From Dethiobacter alkaliphilus (lineage in GTDB: Bacteria; Bacillota; Dethiobacteria; DTU022; UBA8154), in contig JAENYV010000014.1 of assembly GCA_016841605.1 (NCBI GenBank), forward strand, positions 1-64,000: a stretch of DNA of 64,000 nucleotides, read 5' to 3'. Of this stretch, positions 16,346 to 25,036 are shown in pieces. The notes below the pieces were generated by a model. That model had not been told where the DNA came from and made no database searches. It worked only from the letters and a program-made list of their open reading frames with translations. The position numbers and the translations under genes were made by a program. The stretch's first letter is position 1, and each line of letters begins with the position of its first letter.

Positions 16346-17413
16346 TCATTTCTTTCGTTGCTCCGGACGGCCGGTGAAAAAGGTAACCCCCCCGGCGGCC
16401 CGTTGAAAGGCATCCAAAGCTTCCAAACGCTTGAGCCCCAACAAAAATAGAAGAAAAATTATGGGTACAAAAGTGAAAGCTGCCGGCCCGATCTGATAGA
16501 AAAAGATGGCTGCTCCCCCAAAATAAAGACTGGTCAAGTATAGAACAATAGTCGTCTGACGGGGAGTAAGCCCGAGTCCCAGAAGCCTGTGATGAATATG
16601 CCCCCGGTCTGCCTGAAAAATCGAGCGACCACTTTTAAAACGACACCACATGACATAAAAAGTATCCGTAATGGGAAGACCCAAAATCAACAGAGGAATG
16701 ATTAAGGTGGTCAAGGTAGCCTGCTTGGTGGCGCCCATAATGGAAAAACCGGCCAGCATAAAGCCCAGAAAAAGACTCCCCGTATCTCCCAGAAAAATAC
16801 GCGCCGGCGGAAAATTAAAAGGGAGAAACCCCAAAGCCGCACCGGCCAGAATCAGGCAGAAAACAGAAAGGAGAGGAAATTCTCCCCAGGTGTAGGCAAA
16901 CATGACCAATGCTGCGATGGAAGAAACCCCTGTAGCGAGCCCGTCAACACCATCAATAAGATTGACGGCATTGGTGACGCCTACAACCCAGATCAGGGTC
17001 AGGGGAACGACAAAGATCCCCAAGAAGACCATATCCTGAAAAGGGAAGGTAATAAATTCGATCTTTATGTTAAAAGCCAGCAGGATGAACGCTGCGGCAA
17101 ACTGCCCGGCAAACTTGATCCGATAGGAAAGCCCCCTGATATCGTCGTAGAGTCCCAATGCCAGGATAAGGCTGCTCCCCAAAAAAAGCCCCCAAAAACG
17201 CCCGCCGACGCCTTCCATGAAAAGGAGGGCGGCTCCGGCAGTGAGCCAGAAGGCCAGGTAAACCGCAATACCTCCCAACAGAGGCATAGCCTGTCCATGT
17301 GTTTTGCGCTGGTCGGGGAGATCCAGGACACCCGACCGAAAAGCCAGGCGTCTCATAAACGGAGTCAGGATAAAAGCCAGAAAAAAAGCCGCTGCCGGTG
17401 GAAGAAACTGCAT
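16346..17413 (-). CDS. tagO: Undecaprenyl-phosphate GlcNAc-1-phosphate transferase (TagO/WecA-like)
   Basis: This 355-residue protein has ~10 membrane helices and the polyprenyl-phosphate glycosyl-1-phosphate transferase motifs: GLYDDIRGL with the Mg-binding Asp pair, NAVNLIDGVDGLATG and DTGSLFLGF, and the HIHHRLLGLG loop. It starts lipid-linked glycan synthesis. The order tagO-like then wecB-like fits a wall glycopolymer pathway. ATG start with GGCAGGA upstream. Confidence 0.9.
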   Translation of the reverse strand: MQFLPPAAAFFLAFILTPFMRRLAFRSGVLDLPDQRKTHGQAMPLLGGIAVYLAFWLTAGAALLFMEGVGGRFWGLFLGSSLILALGLYDDIRGLSYRIKFAGQFAAAFILLAFNIKIEFITFPFQDMVFLGIFVVPLTLIWVVGVTNAVNLIDGVDGLATGVSSIAALVMFAYTWGEFPLLSVFCLILAGAALGFLPFNFPPARIFLGDTGSLFLGFMLAGFSIMGATKQATLTTLIIPLLILGLPITDTFYVMWCRFKSGRSIFQADRGHIHHRLLGLGLTPRQTTIVLYLTSLYFGGAAIFFYQIGPAAFTFVPIIFLLFLLGLKRLEALDAFQRAAGGVTFFTGRPEQRKK

Positions 17414-17508
17414 AATAAATTCCTGCCTTTAAAAAGATATTTGTATTCCAATATATATGACGGACCAAAATAATTTTGGTTACGCCTTTTTCAATATAAT
17501 TTATTTTT

Positions 17509-18597
17509 TTATTCCGTCTCCTGTCTACCGGCTTCCGGCTTCTGCTCTTTCACGTAAATCGGGTTACTGTAAATCCAGGGTATGGGTTTTCCCAGTCTTG
17601 GACGCCAGTATACTTCCACCCGGAAGACACCCTCCTGCAAAACCTTAAAGACGACGATCTTTCGCCGGCTCTCGCAAACAAGCTTCCCATTGCAGATAAT
17701 ACGAACCACTCCCTGTTTAGAGGGAGAGATAATGCGCAGTACCGTATCGGGTAAACGGCGGATTTCTCCACCCATATCGGCCTCTTCATCCCTGTTGACG
17801 GCAGAGAAACGAAACCCCCGGGTTGGCGCATAGTAATCGCTGCCGATAAAAAAACTACCCTCACGCAATGCCTTGAGGACCTGTTCCCGGGCCCTGCTTG
17901 ACTGTCGGCTAAGTTTTTCTTTCAGGAGCAGATGCGTATTAACAGTACGAAAAAGAAAATTGTAAGCAAAAACAGAAAGTTTTAAGGGCCCCAGATGAAC
18001 GGGAAAGGCATGTGCATCGCTCCCACCGAAGGCCGTCACCGGGCGCCGCGCCGCAAGAATGTCCCATTTTTTCAGAGTTTCCGGTTCAGGAAAACGCCCG
18101 CCGCGGTAGCGGTCGGCAAAAAACCAGAAGACAGCAACCGTTTTTTTATGGTAAGCTTCCCGCCAAATTGAACTGAAGTTCCAGATCTCCAGCCCTTTAA
18201 AATTTTTAACATCCCAGCGATCCCAGGGATAGGCTTTGCCCCCCAAAAAAGCGGGGTTGCTCTTTTCTCCCGGATGAGCCAGATAGCCGAATCCTCCCTG
18301 GGCATTGACGGAATCGATGACTTTCTGGGGATCCCTGGTGTCCCCGGGTAGTTTGTCCACCCCGAAGGCGATATAGTGATTTTTCTCCTTACCGAACTCA
18401 ATACCGATAAGAACCAGAATATCGTTCTGCCGGCCCTCGAAGCCTTCCTCCCTGCCCGCCAGGGTATTATGATCAGTAACGCCGATAAAATCCAGCCCCG
18501 CCTCGCGGCCTGCGCGGGCTATCTCCTGAATTGAACCGCTCCCGTCGGAAAAATTGGAATGAATATGCAGGTGTCCTATATACTCGTATCTATCCAT
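17509..18597 (-). CDS. PHP-domain phosphoesterase-like protein
   Basis: The 362-residue protein begins HLHIHSNFSDGS, followed by GVTDHNTLAG and later FGGSDAHAFP, the metal-binding histidines and aspartates of the PHP fold. The last ~100 residues are beta-rich. Its substrate is unknown; PHP proteins hydrolyse phosphoesters, and one in a cell-surface polymer cluster may act on sugar phosphates (inference). The final codons are built from a GAAG-rich repeat motif also seen near 28980 and 48180. It lies between mbl and tagO on the same strand. Confidence 0.8.
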   Translation of the reverse strand: MDRYEYIGHLHIHSNFSDGSGSIQEIARAGREAGLDFIGVTDHNTLAGREEGFEGRQNDILVLIGIEFGKEKNHYIAFGVDKLPGDTRDPQKVIDSVNAQGGFGYLAHPGEKSNPAFLGGKAYPWDRWDVKNFKGLEIWNFSSIWREAYHKKTVAVFWFFADRYRGGRFPEPETLKKWDILAARRPVTAFGGSDAHAFPVHLGPLKLSVFAYNFLFRTVNTHLLLKEKLSRQSSRAREQVLKALREGSFFIGSDYYAPTRGFRFSAVNRDEEADMGGEIRRLPDTVLRIISPSKQGVVRIICNGKLVCESRRKIVVFKVLQEGVFRVEVYWRPRLGKPIPWIYSNPIYVKEQKPEAGRQETE

Positions 18598-18610
18598 TTT
18601 ACTAACCTAT

Positions 18611-19639
18611 TTACAAAGCAGGGGCTAAATTTTTGCCGGTAATAAGAGTTCCCGCGAGGCGGTCCAGGTATTCCAGGGCTAAACCGGTTCCCTTGGCCAC
18701 ACTCCCGATTGGATCATCAGCCAAGTATGCGGGGACACCCGTCTCCCGGGCAATAAGTTTATATAGCCCGTCCAGCATGGACCCACCGCCCGTCAGTATA
18801 ATACCCTTTTCAATAATATCACCGGCCAGCTCCGGAGGAGTTTTTTCTAAAACCTGGCGGACACCCTGCACAATAATCCATAGCGTCTCATTGATAGCAT
18901 CGACTATCTGTTCAGTACAAACCTCCATGGAACGAGGCAGTCCATTAACCAGATCGCGGCCACGAATCTCAACCTTGAGAGAACGGTTCCCGTGAAAAGC
19001 GGAGCCGATTTCAATTTTCAGTCTCTCGGCAGAACGCTCGCCGATCAGGAGATTATGTTCCTTTTTGATGTAGCGGACAATGGCTTCATCGAACTTGTCT
19101 CCGCCGACACGCACACTGCAGGACACTACAGTCTCTCCCATAGATATTACAGCGATATCCGTAGTACCTCCCCCGATATCAACGACCATGCTTCCGCTGG
19201 GCTGAAAGATATCCAGACCTGCTCCCAAAGCTGCCGCACGAGGCTCCTCAATGAGATAGGCTTCTCTGGCACCTGTACGGGTAACAGCTTCTATAACCGC
19301 TTTTTTCTCCACAGCAGTGGTCTCAACGGGAATACAGACCACAATACGGGGTTTAAAAATACGCCGTTTTTTGCAGACTTGATAAATAAAGTGCTTGAGC
19401 ATAACTTCCGTGACATCGAAGTCGGCAATGACCCCTTCACGCAGGGGGCGAATCGCGATAATATTTCCCGGTGTGCGTCCCAGCATCTTCTGGGCAAGCT
19501 CTCCTACGGCCAGAACTTTTCTTTCCCGGTGATCAATAGCTACTACTGAAGGTTCGTTCAGCACAATCCCTTTCCCTTTAAGATAGACAAGTATGGTCGC
19601 GGTACCAAGATCGATCCCCATATCTGCTGACCAGGCCAT
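18611..19639 (-). CDS. mbl: MreB/Mbl actin-like cell-shape protein
   Basis: This 342-residue protein has all actin-fold phosphate and adenosine motifs: DLGTATILVYLKGKG, VVDIGGGTTDIAVIS, EEPRAAALGAGL and ILTGGGSML. It forms membrane-bound filaments that guide lateral wall synthesis. The gene follows spoIIID in the same direction, as mbl does in Bacillus subtilis, so mbl is the preferred name over mreB. Downstream are wall-polymer genes, consistent with a shared envelope role. Confidence 0.92.
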   Translation of the reverse strand: MAWSADMGIDLGTATILVYLKGKGIVLNEPSVVAIDHRERKVLAVGELAQKMLGRTPGNIIAIRPLREGVIADFDVTEVMLKHFIYQVCKKRRIFKPRIVVCIPVETTAVEKKAVIEAVTRTGAREAYLIEEPRAAALGAGLDIFQPSGSMVVDIGGGTTDIAVISMGETVVSCSVRVGGDKFDEAIVRYIKKEHNLLIGERSAERLKIEIGSAFHGNRSLKVEIRGRDLVNGLPRSMEVCTEQIVDAINETLWIIVQGVRQVLEKTPPELAGDIIEKGIILTGGGSMLDGLYKLIARETGVPAYLADDPIGSVAKGTGLALEYLDRLAGTLITGKNLAPAL

Positions 19640-19770
19640 TTCTTTGCACCTCTTCCTTGCGCAATAAATAGTATGACAGAACCTTGAAAGGGCCTGCTGA
19701 AAATGAAATTCGACGTCCCTCCCTTTGTTACCTTTTTTAGCAAAAATTTTTATTTGCTTTTTACTTACTT

Positions 19771-20070
19771 TTATTTGCTTTCGGAAACCAAACCGTCAAT
19801 GACAATGTCGCAATTATCCTCGCGCAAAGAATTGTATTTAAGACGGGTAGCTTCTCCTCCCCGTAAATGACGCTCCGCCTTATTTTTTTCCAGCACGGTA
19901 CGAACATCCTGGGCGAGATTTCCATTAATCTGAGGAAGACGCTCTGTAACATCCTTGTGCACGGTGCTTTTACTGACACCAAATATCTGGGCCGTCTGTC
20001 TGACCGTATAACCGGTATCTAAAATATAATTTGCAACATCTATTACTCTTTGTAAAATGTAATCCTGCAT
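19771..20070 (-). CDS. spoIIID: Sporulation regulator SpoIIID
   Basis: The protein of 99 residues has the helix-turn-helix TVRQTAQIFGVSKSTVHKDV followed by TERLPQIN and the diagnostic RHLRGGEATRLKY. SpoIIID is the mother-cell DNA-binding protein acting with sigma-E. ATG at 20070 is chosen because AAGGGGG lies 8 bases upstream and family members start at this point; an ATG 24 bases earlier is also in frame. It lies between spoIIQ-like and mbl. Confidence 0.95.
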   Translation of the reverse strand: MQDYILQRVIDVANYILDTGYTVRQTAQIFGVSKSTVHKDVTERLPQINGNLAQDVRTVLEKNKAERHLRGGEATRLKYNSLREDNCDIVIDGLVSESK

Positions 20071-20101
20071 GGGGCCGCCCCCTTTAGCTGGCATTAATAA
20101 A

Positions 20102-20130
20102 TTTATATGTGACGCACCCGGTATTAATTC
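20102..20130 (-). promoter_or_regulatory. Possible sigma-E-type promoter of spoIIID
   Basis: The minus strand has GAATTAA (20130-20124), 14 bases, then CATATAAA (20109-20102). The -10 resembles the sigma-E consensus CATACAnT and the spacing is right; the -35 matches only in part. The -35 overlaps the stop codon of the spoIIQ-like gene. SpoIIID is expected to be sigma-E controlled. Confidence 0.4.
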
Positions 20131-21503
20131 CTTTCGTTAATGAATAGAAGGGGATCTATGTACTGGTTATCCCTTCGTAATTCCAGATAGAGAAGAGGAT
20201 TTTCTCCGTCAAAAGCAGAATACATTCCTGCCTTTTCTTCCTTTTCGCCTTTACCGACAGCGCCGGTCCCGGGCTGAGCACCGAATGCCGCCAGTATTTC
20301 CCTATCCGTCTCCGGATTTATTTCTTCCCATTGGTCATCTTCAATGAGAAATTTTCTTACTTCCCCATCTTCAAAACCGCTCATAACCGTTTGAAAAGGC
20401 AGCATCCCGGAGGCGTAGACCGCTTTCCCCGAATCCGGAACGGAATTTAACGGATTACTGTCCGAGGTGTTCACATTTGCAGCATCATTCTTATCACCGG
20501 AAAAGCCTGCGCTTGTCATGTTTCTGGCCGAGGGAGCAGAGGCAAGAAGGCCAATATTTTCCCCCCTGTTGACCTGTTCTCCTTCTTTGACCCAGATTTC
20601 ACGGAGATTCCCATACAAAGTTCTGTACCCGTCCTCATGCTCCAGAATAACAAAGCATCCGAAAGGAAAGTTTTTCTCACCCGCGGTCACTACGGTACCA
20701 TCCCACAAGGCCGAGACAGAAGCTCCGGGAGTCCCGGCAAGGAGTACTCCCCGGGTACGGTGGTGCAACATCCCGCCCGAAGGCAAAACCTCGCTGTTGT
20801 AATCACCATAAGCCACATAAAGATACCAGTCCGGAAGCGGAGAAGCCGGGGGTAAAGCAGGAGAAACCTCTACAGCTGCATCGGTTGTCGAACCATCACC
20901 AGGGTTAAGCGAAAATTCACCTGTTTCCGGAAACAAGTCCAAACTTTCCGGATTATCTTCACCACTGGAAAGTAAGTCCTGAGAAGAAGATTCAAAGCCT
21001 TCCCCGACAGAATCCGGAGAACTGTCACCCGGCAAATTTCCCGCAGAAGTTTCAGACATGCTACCGGTAACCATATTGGTATCGGTATTGGTATCGGTAT
21101 TGCTATTGATATCAATAGCGACAGCAGATGAATCAGAATCTTCAACAGGTAAGAGGGAGCCGGCTTCTTTTCCCATTGTTACGTCCCCGATCTGATCATC
21201 ACTCTGAACGCCGGTCCAATCCTTATCCATACCGGGAATCTCAGGCGCAGGGATCATGCCCATACGCAAAAAAACAACTGCTAAAAGGACAACAACGGTC
21301 AGCAGATAGAGCCCTCCCAAATAATAGAAGCGGCGGGAAAAAGCCTTCTTTCCTGCAGATACAACGGCAGTTTTTTTTACGTGACGCTTTTCGGTGTTAT
21401 GCCTGTCCCTACCGTTCACATCATTTTTTAAAGATTTCTTCCTCAATAGGCCGACCGTCACATTCCGAAAGGCCTTCCCAAACCCGTTTTGCCAAATTGA
21501 CAT
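20124..21503 (-). CDS. spoIIQ: SpoIIQ-like protein with degenerate LytM (M23) domain
   Basis: The 459-residue protein has a basic N-terminus, one membrane helix (~62-85, YYLGGLYLLTVVVLLAVVFL) and a long Ser/Asp/Asn/Thr-rich linker (~100-225) with NTDTNTDTN repeats. A C-terminal LytM fold follows (VSALWDGTVVTAGEK, CFVILEHEDGYRTLYGNL, VKEGEQVNRGENIGLLAS, LLYLELRRDNQYIDPLLF). The Zn-binding GID and HLHFE motifs are replaced (HLHFE position reads LLYLE), so it should be inactive. About 110 extra residues interrupt the fold. SpoIIQ is the forespore half of the SpoIIQ-SpoIIIAH channel. ATG with GGAGGTGA upstream; a sigma-F-like promoter lies 34 bases upstream. Confidence 0.85.
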   Translation of the reverse strand: MSIWQNGFGKAFRNVTVGLLRKKSLKNDVNGRDRHNTEKRHVKKTAVVSAGKKAFSRRFYYLGGLYLLTVVVLLAVVFLRMGMIPAPEIPGMDKDWTGVQSDDQIGDVTMGKEAGSLLPVEDSDSSAVAIDINSNTDTNTDTNMVTGSMSETSAGNLPGDSSPDSVGEGFESSSQDLLSSGEDNPESLDLFPETGEFSLNPGDGSTTDAAVEVSPALPPASPLPDWYLYVAYGDYNSEVLPSGGMLHHRTRGVLLAGTPGASVSALWDGTVVTAGEKNFPFGCFVILEHEDGYRTLYGNLREIWVKEGEQVNRGENIGLLASAPSARNMTSAGFSGDKNDAANVNTSDSNPLNSVPDSGKAVYASGMLPFQTVMSGFEDGEVRKFLIEDDQWEEINPETDREILAAFGAQPGTGAVGKGEKEEKAGMYSAFDGENPLLYLELRRDNQYIDPLLFINERN

Positions 21504-21536
21504 TAAATTTCACCTCCATACATCTAATAATATGGA

Positions 21537-21566
21537 TAGTATGTCCAACAACAGATAATTTTAAAC
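21537..21566 (-). promoter_or_regulatory. Sigma-F-type promoter of spoIIQ-like gene
   Basis: On the minus strand GTTTA (21566-21562), 15 bases and GGACATACTA (21546-21537) fit the sigma-F pattern (-35 GYATA, -10 GGnnAnAnTR), with one -35 mismatch. The -10 box is complete. spoIIQ is a known sigma-F gene, so position and identity agree. Confidence 0.7.
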
Positions 21567-21653
21567 GAAATTTTGTGGAAAGGCTCCGGGGAAGCTCGAA
21601 CCGTCCCCTGGCACCGCAAACTGCTAATTTTCCTGCATGACAGTAACGATTCG

Positions 21654-21682
21654 TTAATATTCCCATGAGGGAGAACATACAA
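21654..21682 (+). promoter_or_regulatory. Sigma-E-type promoter of spoIID
   Basis: TAATATT (21654-21660), 14 bases and CATACAAT (21675-21682) closely match the sigma-E consensus. The start codon of spoIID is 41 bases downstream. spoIID is a classical sigma-E gene. Confidence 0.85.
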
Positions 21683-21723
21683 TAGGGACAAGGCCGGACA
21701 ATTTCGTCGGGAGGGGAACAACG

Positions 21724-22752
21724 TTGTGGAAACTTCTCTTGTTGTATATCTTGGCGGTTTTTCTATCGCTAATCGTTCTACCTGCTTCTCTGGTGGGGGG
21801 ATGGTGGAGATGGGAAAACGGAATTGATCGAAATAATATAACAGGGCCGCAGGCAGAATTTTTTTCGGCTTTAGAAAAAGAGGAACGAATCTTGAAAATC
21901 TACAATGTGGAAGAAGAAAAAATGATGGAGTTACTTCTGGAGGAATATATCGCCGGAGTAGTCGCGGCAGAGATGCCTGCATCCTTTCACGAAGAAGCCC
22001 TCAAAGCGCAGGCGGTAATCGCCCGGACCTATGCCCTGTCCAAAGCAGGCAAGGACGGAGGAGGATGTTCCGAAAACCCCGGTGCCGACCTGTGTACCTG
22101 CAGCACATGCTGCCAGGCCTGGGAGGATATTCACACAGCAACAAAAAAGTGGCCGGCAGAAGAGGCATCCTTTTACCTGGAACGGATCTTAAATGCCGTA
22201 AACTCCACAAGAGGGATGGTCCTGACGTACCAGGGTGACCTGATCCAGGCGGTCTATCACTCCACCTGCGGCGGGGTAACGGAGACAGCTACGGAAGTCT
22301 GGAGCGGAGAGGAAGAAATACCTTACCTGCAGAACGTGGAGTGCACCTTTTGTCGTCACTCCCCCCATTATACCGGTCAGTTGGAAATGAACCTGACAGC
22401 CTATACCGTGGCACTGGAAAAAGAAGCAGATGTGCTTCCTGTTCTGGGAGAGGGTAATATCCCCTTTCTGGAAGTGGTACGCAAAAGCAGCAGTGGCCGG
22501 AACTTACTTTTAAAAATTGACAGCTCGGACCGCCTTTACAGCGGAGAAGAAATCCGCAATCTTTTGGGACTTCCTTCTACGTTTTTCCGCTGGCAGATAA
22601 ACGGAGACAAAATTGTCTTCTCTACCAGGGGCTACGGTCACGGAGTAGGTCTGTGTCAGTACGGCGCAGACGGGATGGCAAAACAAGGTTATAACTTCCG
22701 TCAAATCCTTGAATTCTATTATCGGGGGACAGAAATACAACTCTTAAATTGA
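21724..22752 (+). CDS. spoIID: Stage II sporulation protein D (peptidoglycan lytic transglycosylase)
   Basis: This 342-residue protein has an N-terminal membrane anchor (KLLLLYILAVFLSLIVLPAS) and the SpoIID domain: EYIAGVVAAEMPASFHEEAL with the catalytic Glu, KAQAVIARTYAL, STCGGVTETA and the C-terminal GHGVGLCQYGADGMAKQGY. SpoIID cleaves glycan strands during engulfment in the mother cell. A Cys-rich insertion (CSENPGADLCTCSTCC) follows the catalytic region. The start is TTG with GGGAGGGG ~10 bases upstream. It is the only plus-strand gene in this cluster, and its stop codon directly abuts the murA stop codon. Confidence 0.93.
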   Translation: MWKLLLLYILAVFLSLIVLPASLVGGWWRWENGIDRNNITGPQAEFFSALEKEERILKIYNVEEEKMMELLLEEYIAGVVAAEMPASFHEEALKAQAVIARTYALSKAGKDGGGCSENPGADLCTCSTCCQAWEDIHTATKKWPAEEASFYLERILNAVNSTRGMVLTYQGDLIQAVYHSTCGGVTETATEVWSGEEEIPYLQNVECTFCRHSPHYTGQLEMNLTAYTVALEKEADVLPVLGEGNIPFLEVVRKSSSGRNLLLKIDSSDRLYSGEEIRNLLGLPSTFFRWQINGDKIVFSTRGYGHGVGLCQYGADGMAKQGYNFRQILEFYYRGTEIQLLN

Positions 22753-24030
22753 TTAATCAGGAAAAATAAAAATGCGCCCGCCCGCAGTGCGAAGCCTTCC
22801 TACAAGGCGGCTGTATCCCCGGCGGATGTGACGCACGCCCCTAATTTCTGTGATCCCCCGCGCCGCCAAACCGGCCAGTATCAGACCGGCTCCACCTCGC
22901 AGGTCCGCGGCGCGCACCACCGTCCCCTGTAAAAACTGTCTGCCGGTAATGATAGCACTTCTTCCTTCAATCCGAATTCGGCCGCCCATACGGACCAACT
23001 CTTCCACGTGGGAAAAACGTTTCTCAAAAACAGTTTCCCTAATAACGCTGGTCCCCCGTGCCAATGTAAGCAGAGCCATAAACTGGGGCTGAAGATCTGT
23101 AGGAAACCCGGGGTAAGGAAACGTCTTAAGTTCCACTGCTTTAGGGCGTCCCCGTGCCCGAACCCGAAGCGCCTTCTCACCAACTGTTTCTACTTCGGCA
23201 CCAACTTCTTTCAGCTTAGCATTGACGGCAGTAAGGTGGCTGGGAATGACATTTTCGATAAGAAGATCACCTCCGGTTACAGCCGCTGCGGCCATAAAAG
23301 TTCCAGCTTCAATACGATCGGGGATAACCCGATAGGGTTTCTCCGGACCGGCACCGTGCAGAGAGCTCACCCCTTCAACTATAATTAGAGAGCTCCCTGC
23401 ACCATGAATCTTGGCTCCCAGGCTCGTAAGAAAATTAGCCAAATCGGCCACTTCCGGTTCGGCAGCAGCGTTTTCGATCCGCGTTGTCCCGGAAGCAAGC
23501 ACTGCAGCCATGAGGATATTTTCCGTGGCTCCCACGCTGGGATAGTCCAGGTAGATATCCGCCCCGTTAAGTTTCGGGGCAACAACATCGATATAGCCGT
23601 CACCCATAGTAAAAGAAGCACCCATGGCCACCAGCCCTTTGAGGTGAAGATCGATCGGGCGCACCCCGATAGCACAACCCCCGGGATGGGAAATTCGCGC
23701 CCTGCCCATACGGGCAAGCAGTGGGCCTGTAACCAAAAAAGAAGCCCGCATACGTCGTACCGGACCGTACGGAGCAGTAAAGGTGATCAGACGCCGGGAA
23801 TCAAGCCAAATTTTCTCACTTCTGTGCTCATGGTTAACCTCCGCCCCCAGGATATGTAAGAGACGGGACATGGTCCGGACATCTTCCAGATCGGGAATTT
23901 CCGTGAGAGCGACTTCTCCGTTTGCCAGGAGAGAAGCTGCCATAATGGGCAGACAAGCATTCTTAGCACCTTTAACCCTAACCTTTCCCATTAGGGGAAT
24001 ACCGCCCTCAATATAAATTCTTCTTGACAA
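22753..24030 (-). CDS. murA: UDP-N-acetylglucosamine 1-carboxyvinyltransferase MurA
   Basis: The 425-residue enzyme has KGAKNACLPIMAA at the N-terminus (the Lys-Asn pair that binds UDP-GlcNAc) and HPGGCAIGVRPIDLHL with the PEP-binding Cys. It makes the first committed step of peptidoglycan synthesis. The start is TTG with GGGGTGA 9 bases upstream. It follows ywmB by 20 bases, as in Bacillus subtilis ywmB-murAA. There is no intergenic space and no terminator between its end and that of spoIID. Confidence 0.95.
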   Translation of the reverse strand: MSRRIYIEGGIPLMGKVRVKGAKNACLPIMAASLLANGEVALTEIPDLEDVRTMSRLLHILGAEVNHEHRSEKIWLDSRRLITFTAPYGPVRRMRASFLVTGPLLARMGRARISHPGGCAIGVRPIDLHLKGLVAMGASFTMGDGYIDVVAPKLNGADIYLDYPSVGATENILMAAVLASGTTRIENAAAEPEVADLANFLTSLGAKIHGAGSSLIIVEGVSSLHGAGPEKPYRVIPDRIEAGTFMAAAAVTGGDLLIENVIPSHLTAVNAKLKEVGAEVETVGEKALRVRARGRPKAVELKTFPYPGFPTDLQPQFMALLTLARGTSVIRETVFEKRFSHVEELVRMGGRIRIEGRSAIITGRQFLQGTVVRAADLRGGAGLILAGLAARGITEIRGVRHIRRGYSRLVGRLRTAGGRIFIFPD

Positions 24031-24050
24031 TACAGTTCACCCCGTCTGTA

Positions 24051-24878
24051 TTAGTACCAACCGGAGATGAGGGGAGTTCCTGCCCAGATAAGAATATTGC
24101 CGGTCAAGTCGTTTTCGCGCAAAGCAATATTTAGATTGAGGCGCTCCTTGCCCGCCTGGAAATAGCTGCCCAGTTCGGGACAGTATCCGGTAACACTGAC
24201 CATTTTTCCGTCGCGGATCCCCTGTCCCTCTGTTCCCCCGATCCCCCGAACAAGAGAATGGGCCAGCTCTTCCATCTCATCAGGCTTCATATTTTCGTCT
24301 ATTTCTCCGGCCAGGGAGAAAGATAGAGTGCTGCCGACCATTCCGGAATCCAGCAAAGCCGGTATTCTGGAAGCCAGCTCCGCCAAACTGTGCGGCTCTT
24401 CTCCACTAACAATCAGGAGAATATGAATTACTTCGCGGCCTTCCTGGTCCAGGGGCTGAAGAAGCAGCTTCATTTTCGCTCCATTGCCGAATTGGCCTTC
24501 CCTTTGAACCGGCAGGTTCTCCCCACCAGCGGCAAGCGCCTTCTTACCCTCGGAAATGGTAACAACAGCCGGCCCCTCATCTGCAACTTTTCCAGATTCG
24601 TCCTGAGCTTCAGGAAGAAAACCGGTCAGCTTAGCAACAAGATCATCGGCCAGTTCCTCTAAATCATGCCGGTCAGAAACTTCACTGCTCTCTTTTTGCT
24701 GCAAAGAAGCCCAGTATTGAAGCTCACCGCCTGTGATCACAGCACCGGCCATTTCCATAACTTCAAAAAGTTGTTGGTAACCACTTTCAACCGCGGGAGA
24801 AGACGTTTCCGGAAGCATAAAAAAAATTCCACCCACAATAAAAAAAAGAATAAAAACAAATAATACCTTTCTACTCAT
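24051..24878 (-). CDS. ywmB: YwmB-like exported protein
   Basis: This 275-residue protein has a single N-terminal signal/anchor (VLFVFILFFIVGGIFFMLP) followed by an alpha/beta extracytoplasmic part. The C-terminal half (MVSVTGYCPELGSYF, ERLNLNIALREN, ILIWAGTPLISGWY) resembles YwmB, a TATA-box-binding-like fold of unknown function found next to murA in spore formers. Position directly upstream of murA supports the call. Confidence 0.8.
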   Translation of the reverse strand: MSRKVLFVFILFFIVGGIFFMLPETSSPAVESGYQQLFEVMEMAGAVITGGELQYWASLQQKESSEVSDRHDLEELADDLVAKLTGFLPEAQDESGKVADEGPAVVTISEGKKALAAGGENLPVQREGQFGNGAKMKLLLQPLDQEGREVIHILLIVSGEEPHSLAELASRIPALLDSGMVGSTLSFSLAGEIDENMKPDEMEELAHSLVRGIGGTEGQGIRDGKMVSVTGYCPELGSYFQAGKERLNLNIALRENDLTGNILIWAGTPLISGWY

Positions 24879-25036
24879 GACAATTTATCCCTTTCCCTTT
24901 TATCCTTATTATTATCGGAGGAAGAAAACATTATACCGGGGGGAAACATATAATATTAGGGGGCAGGAATCGAAGTAAGTTGGTAAGTTGGAAAGTTGGT
25001 AATAAGGATAGGAAGGATGGAAAGGATGGGAGGAAG

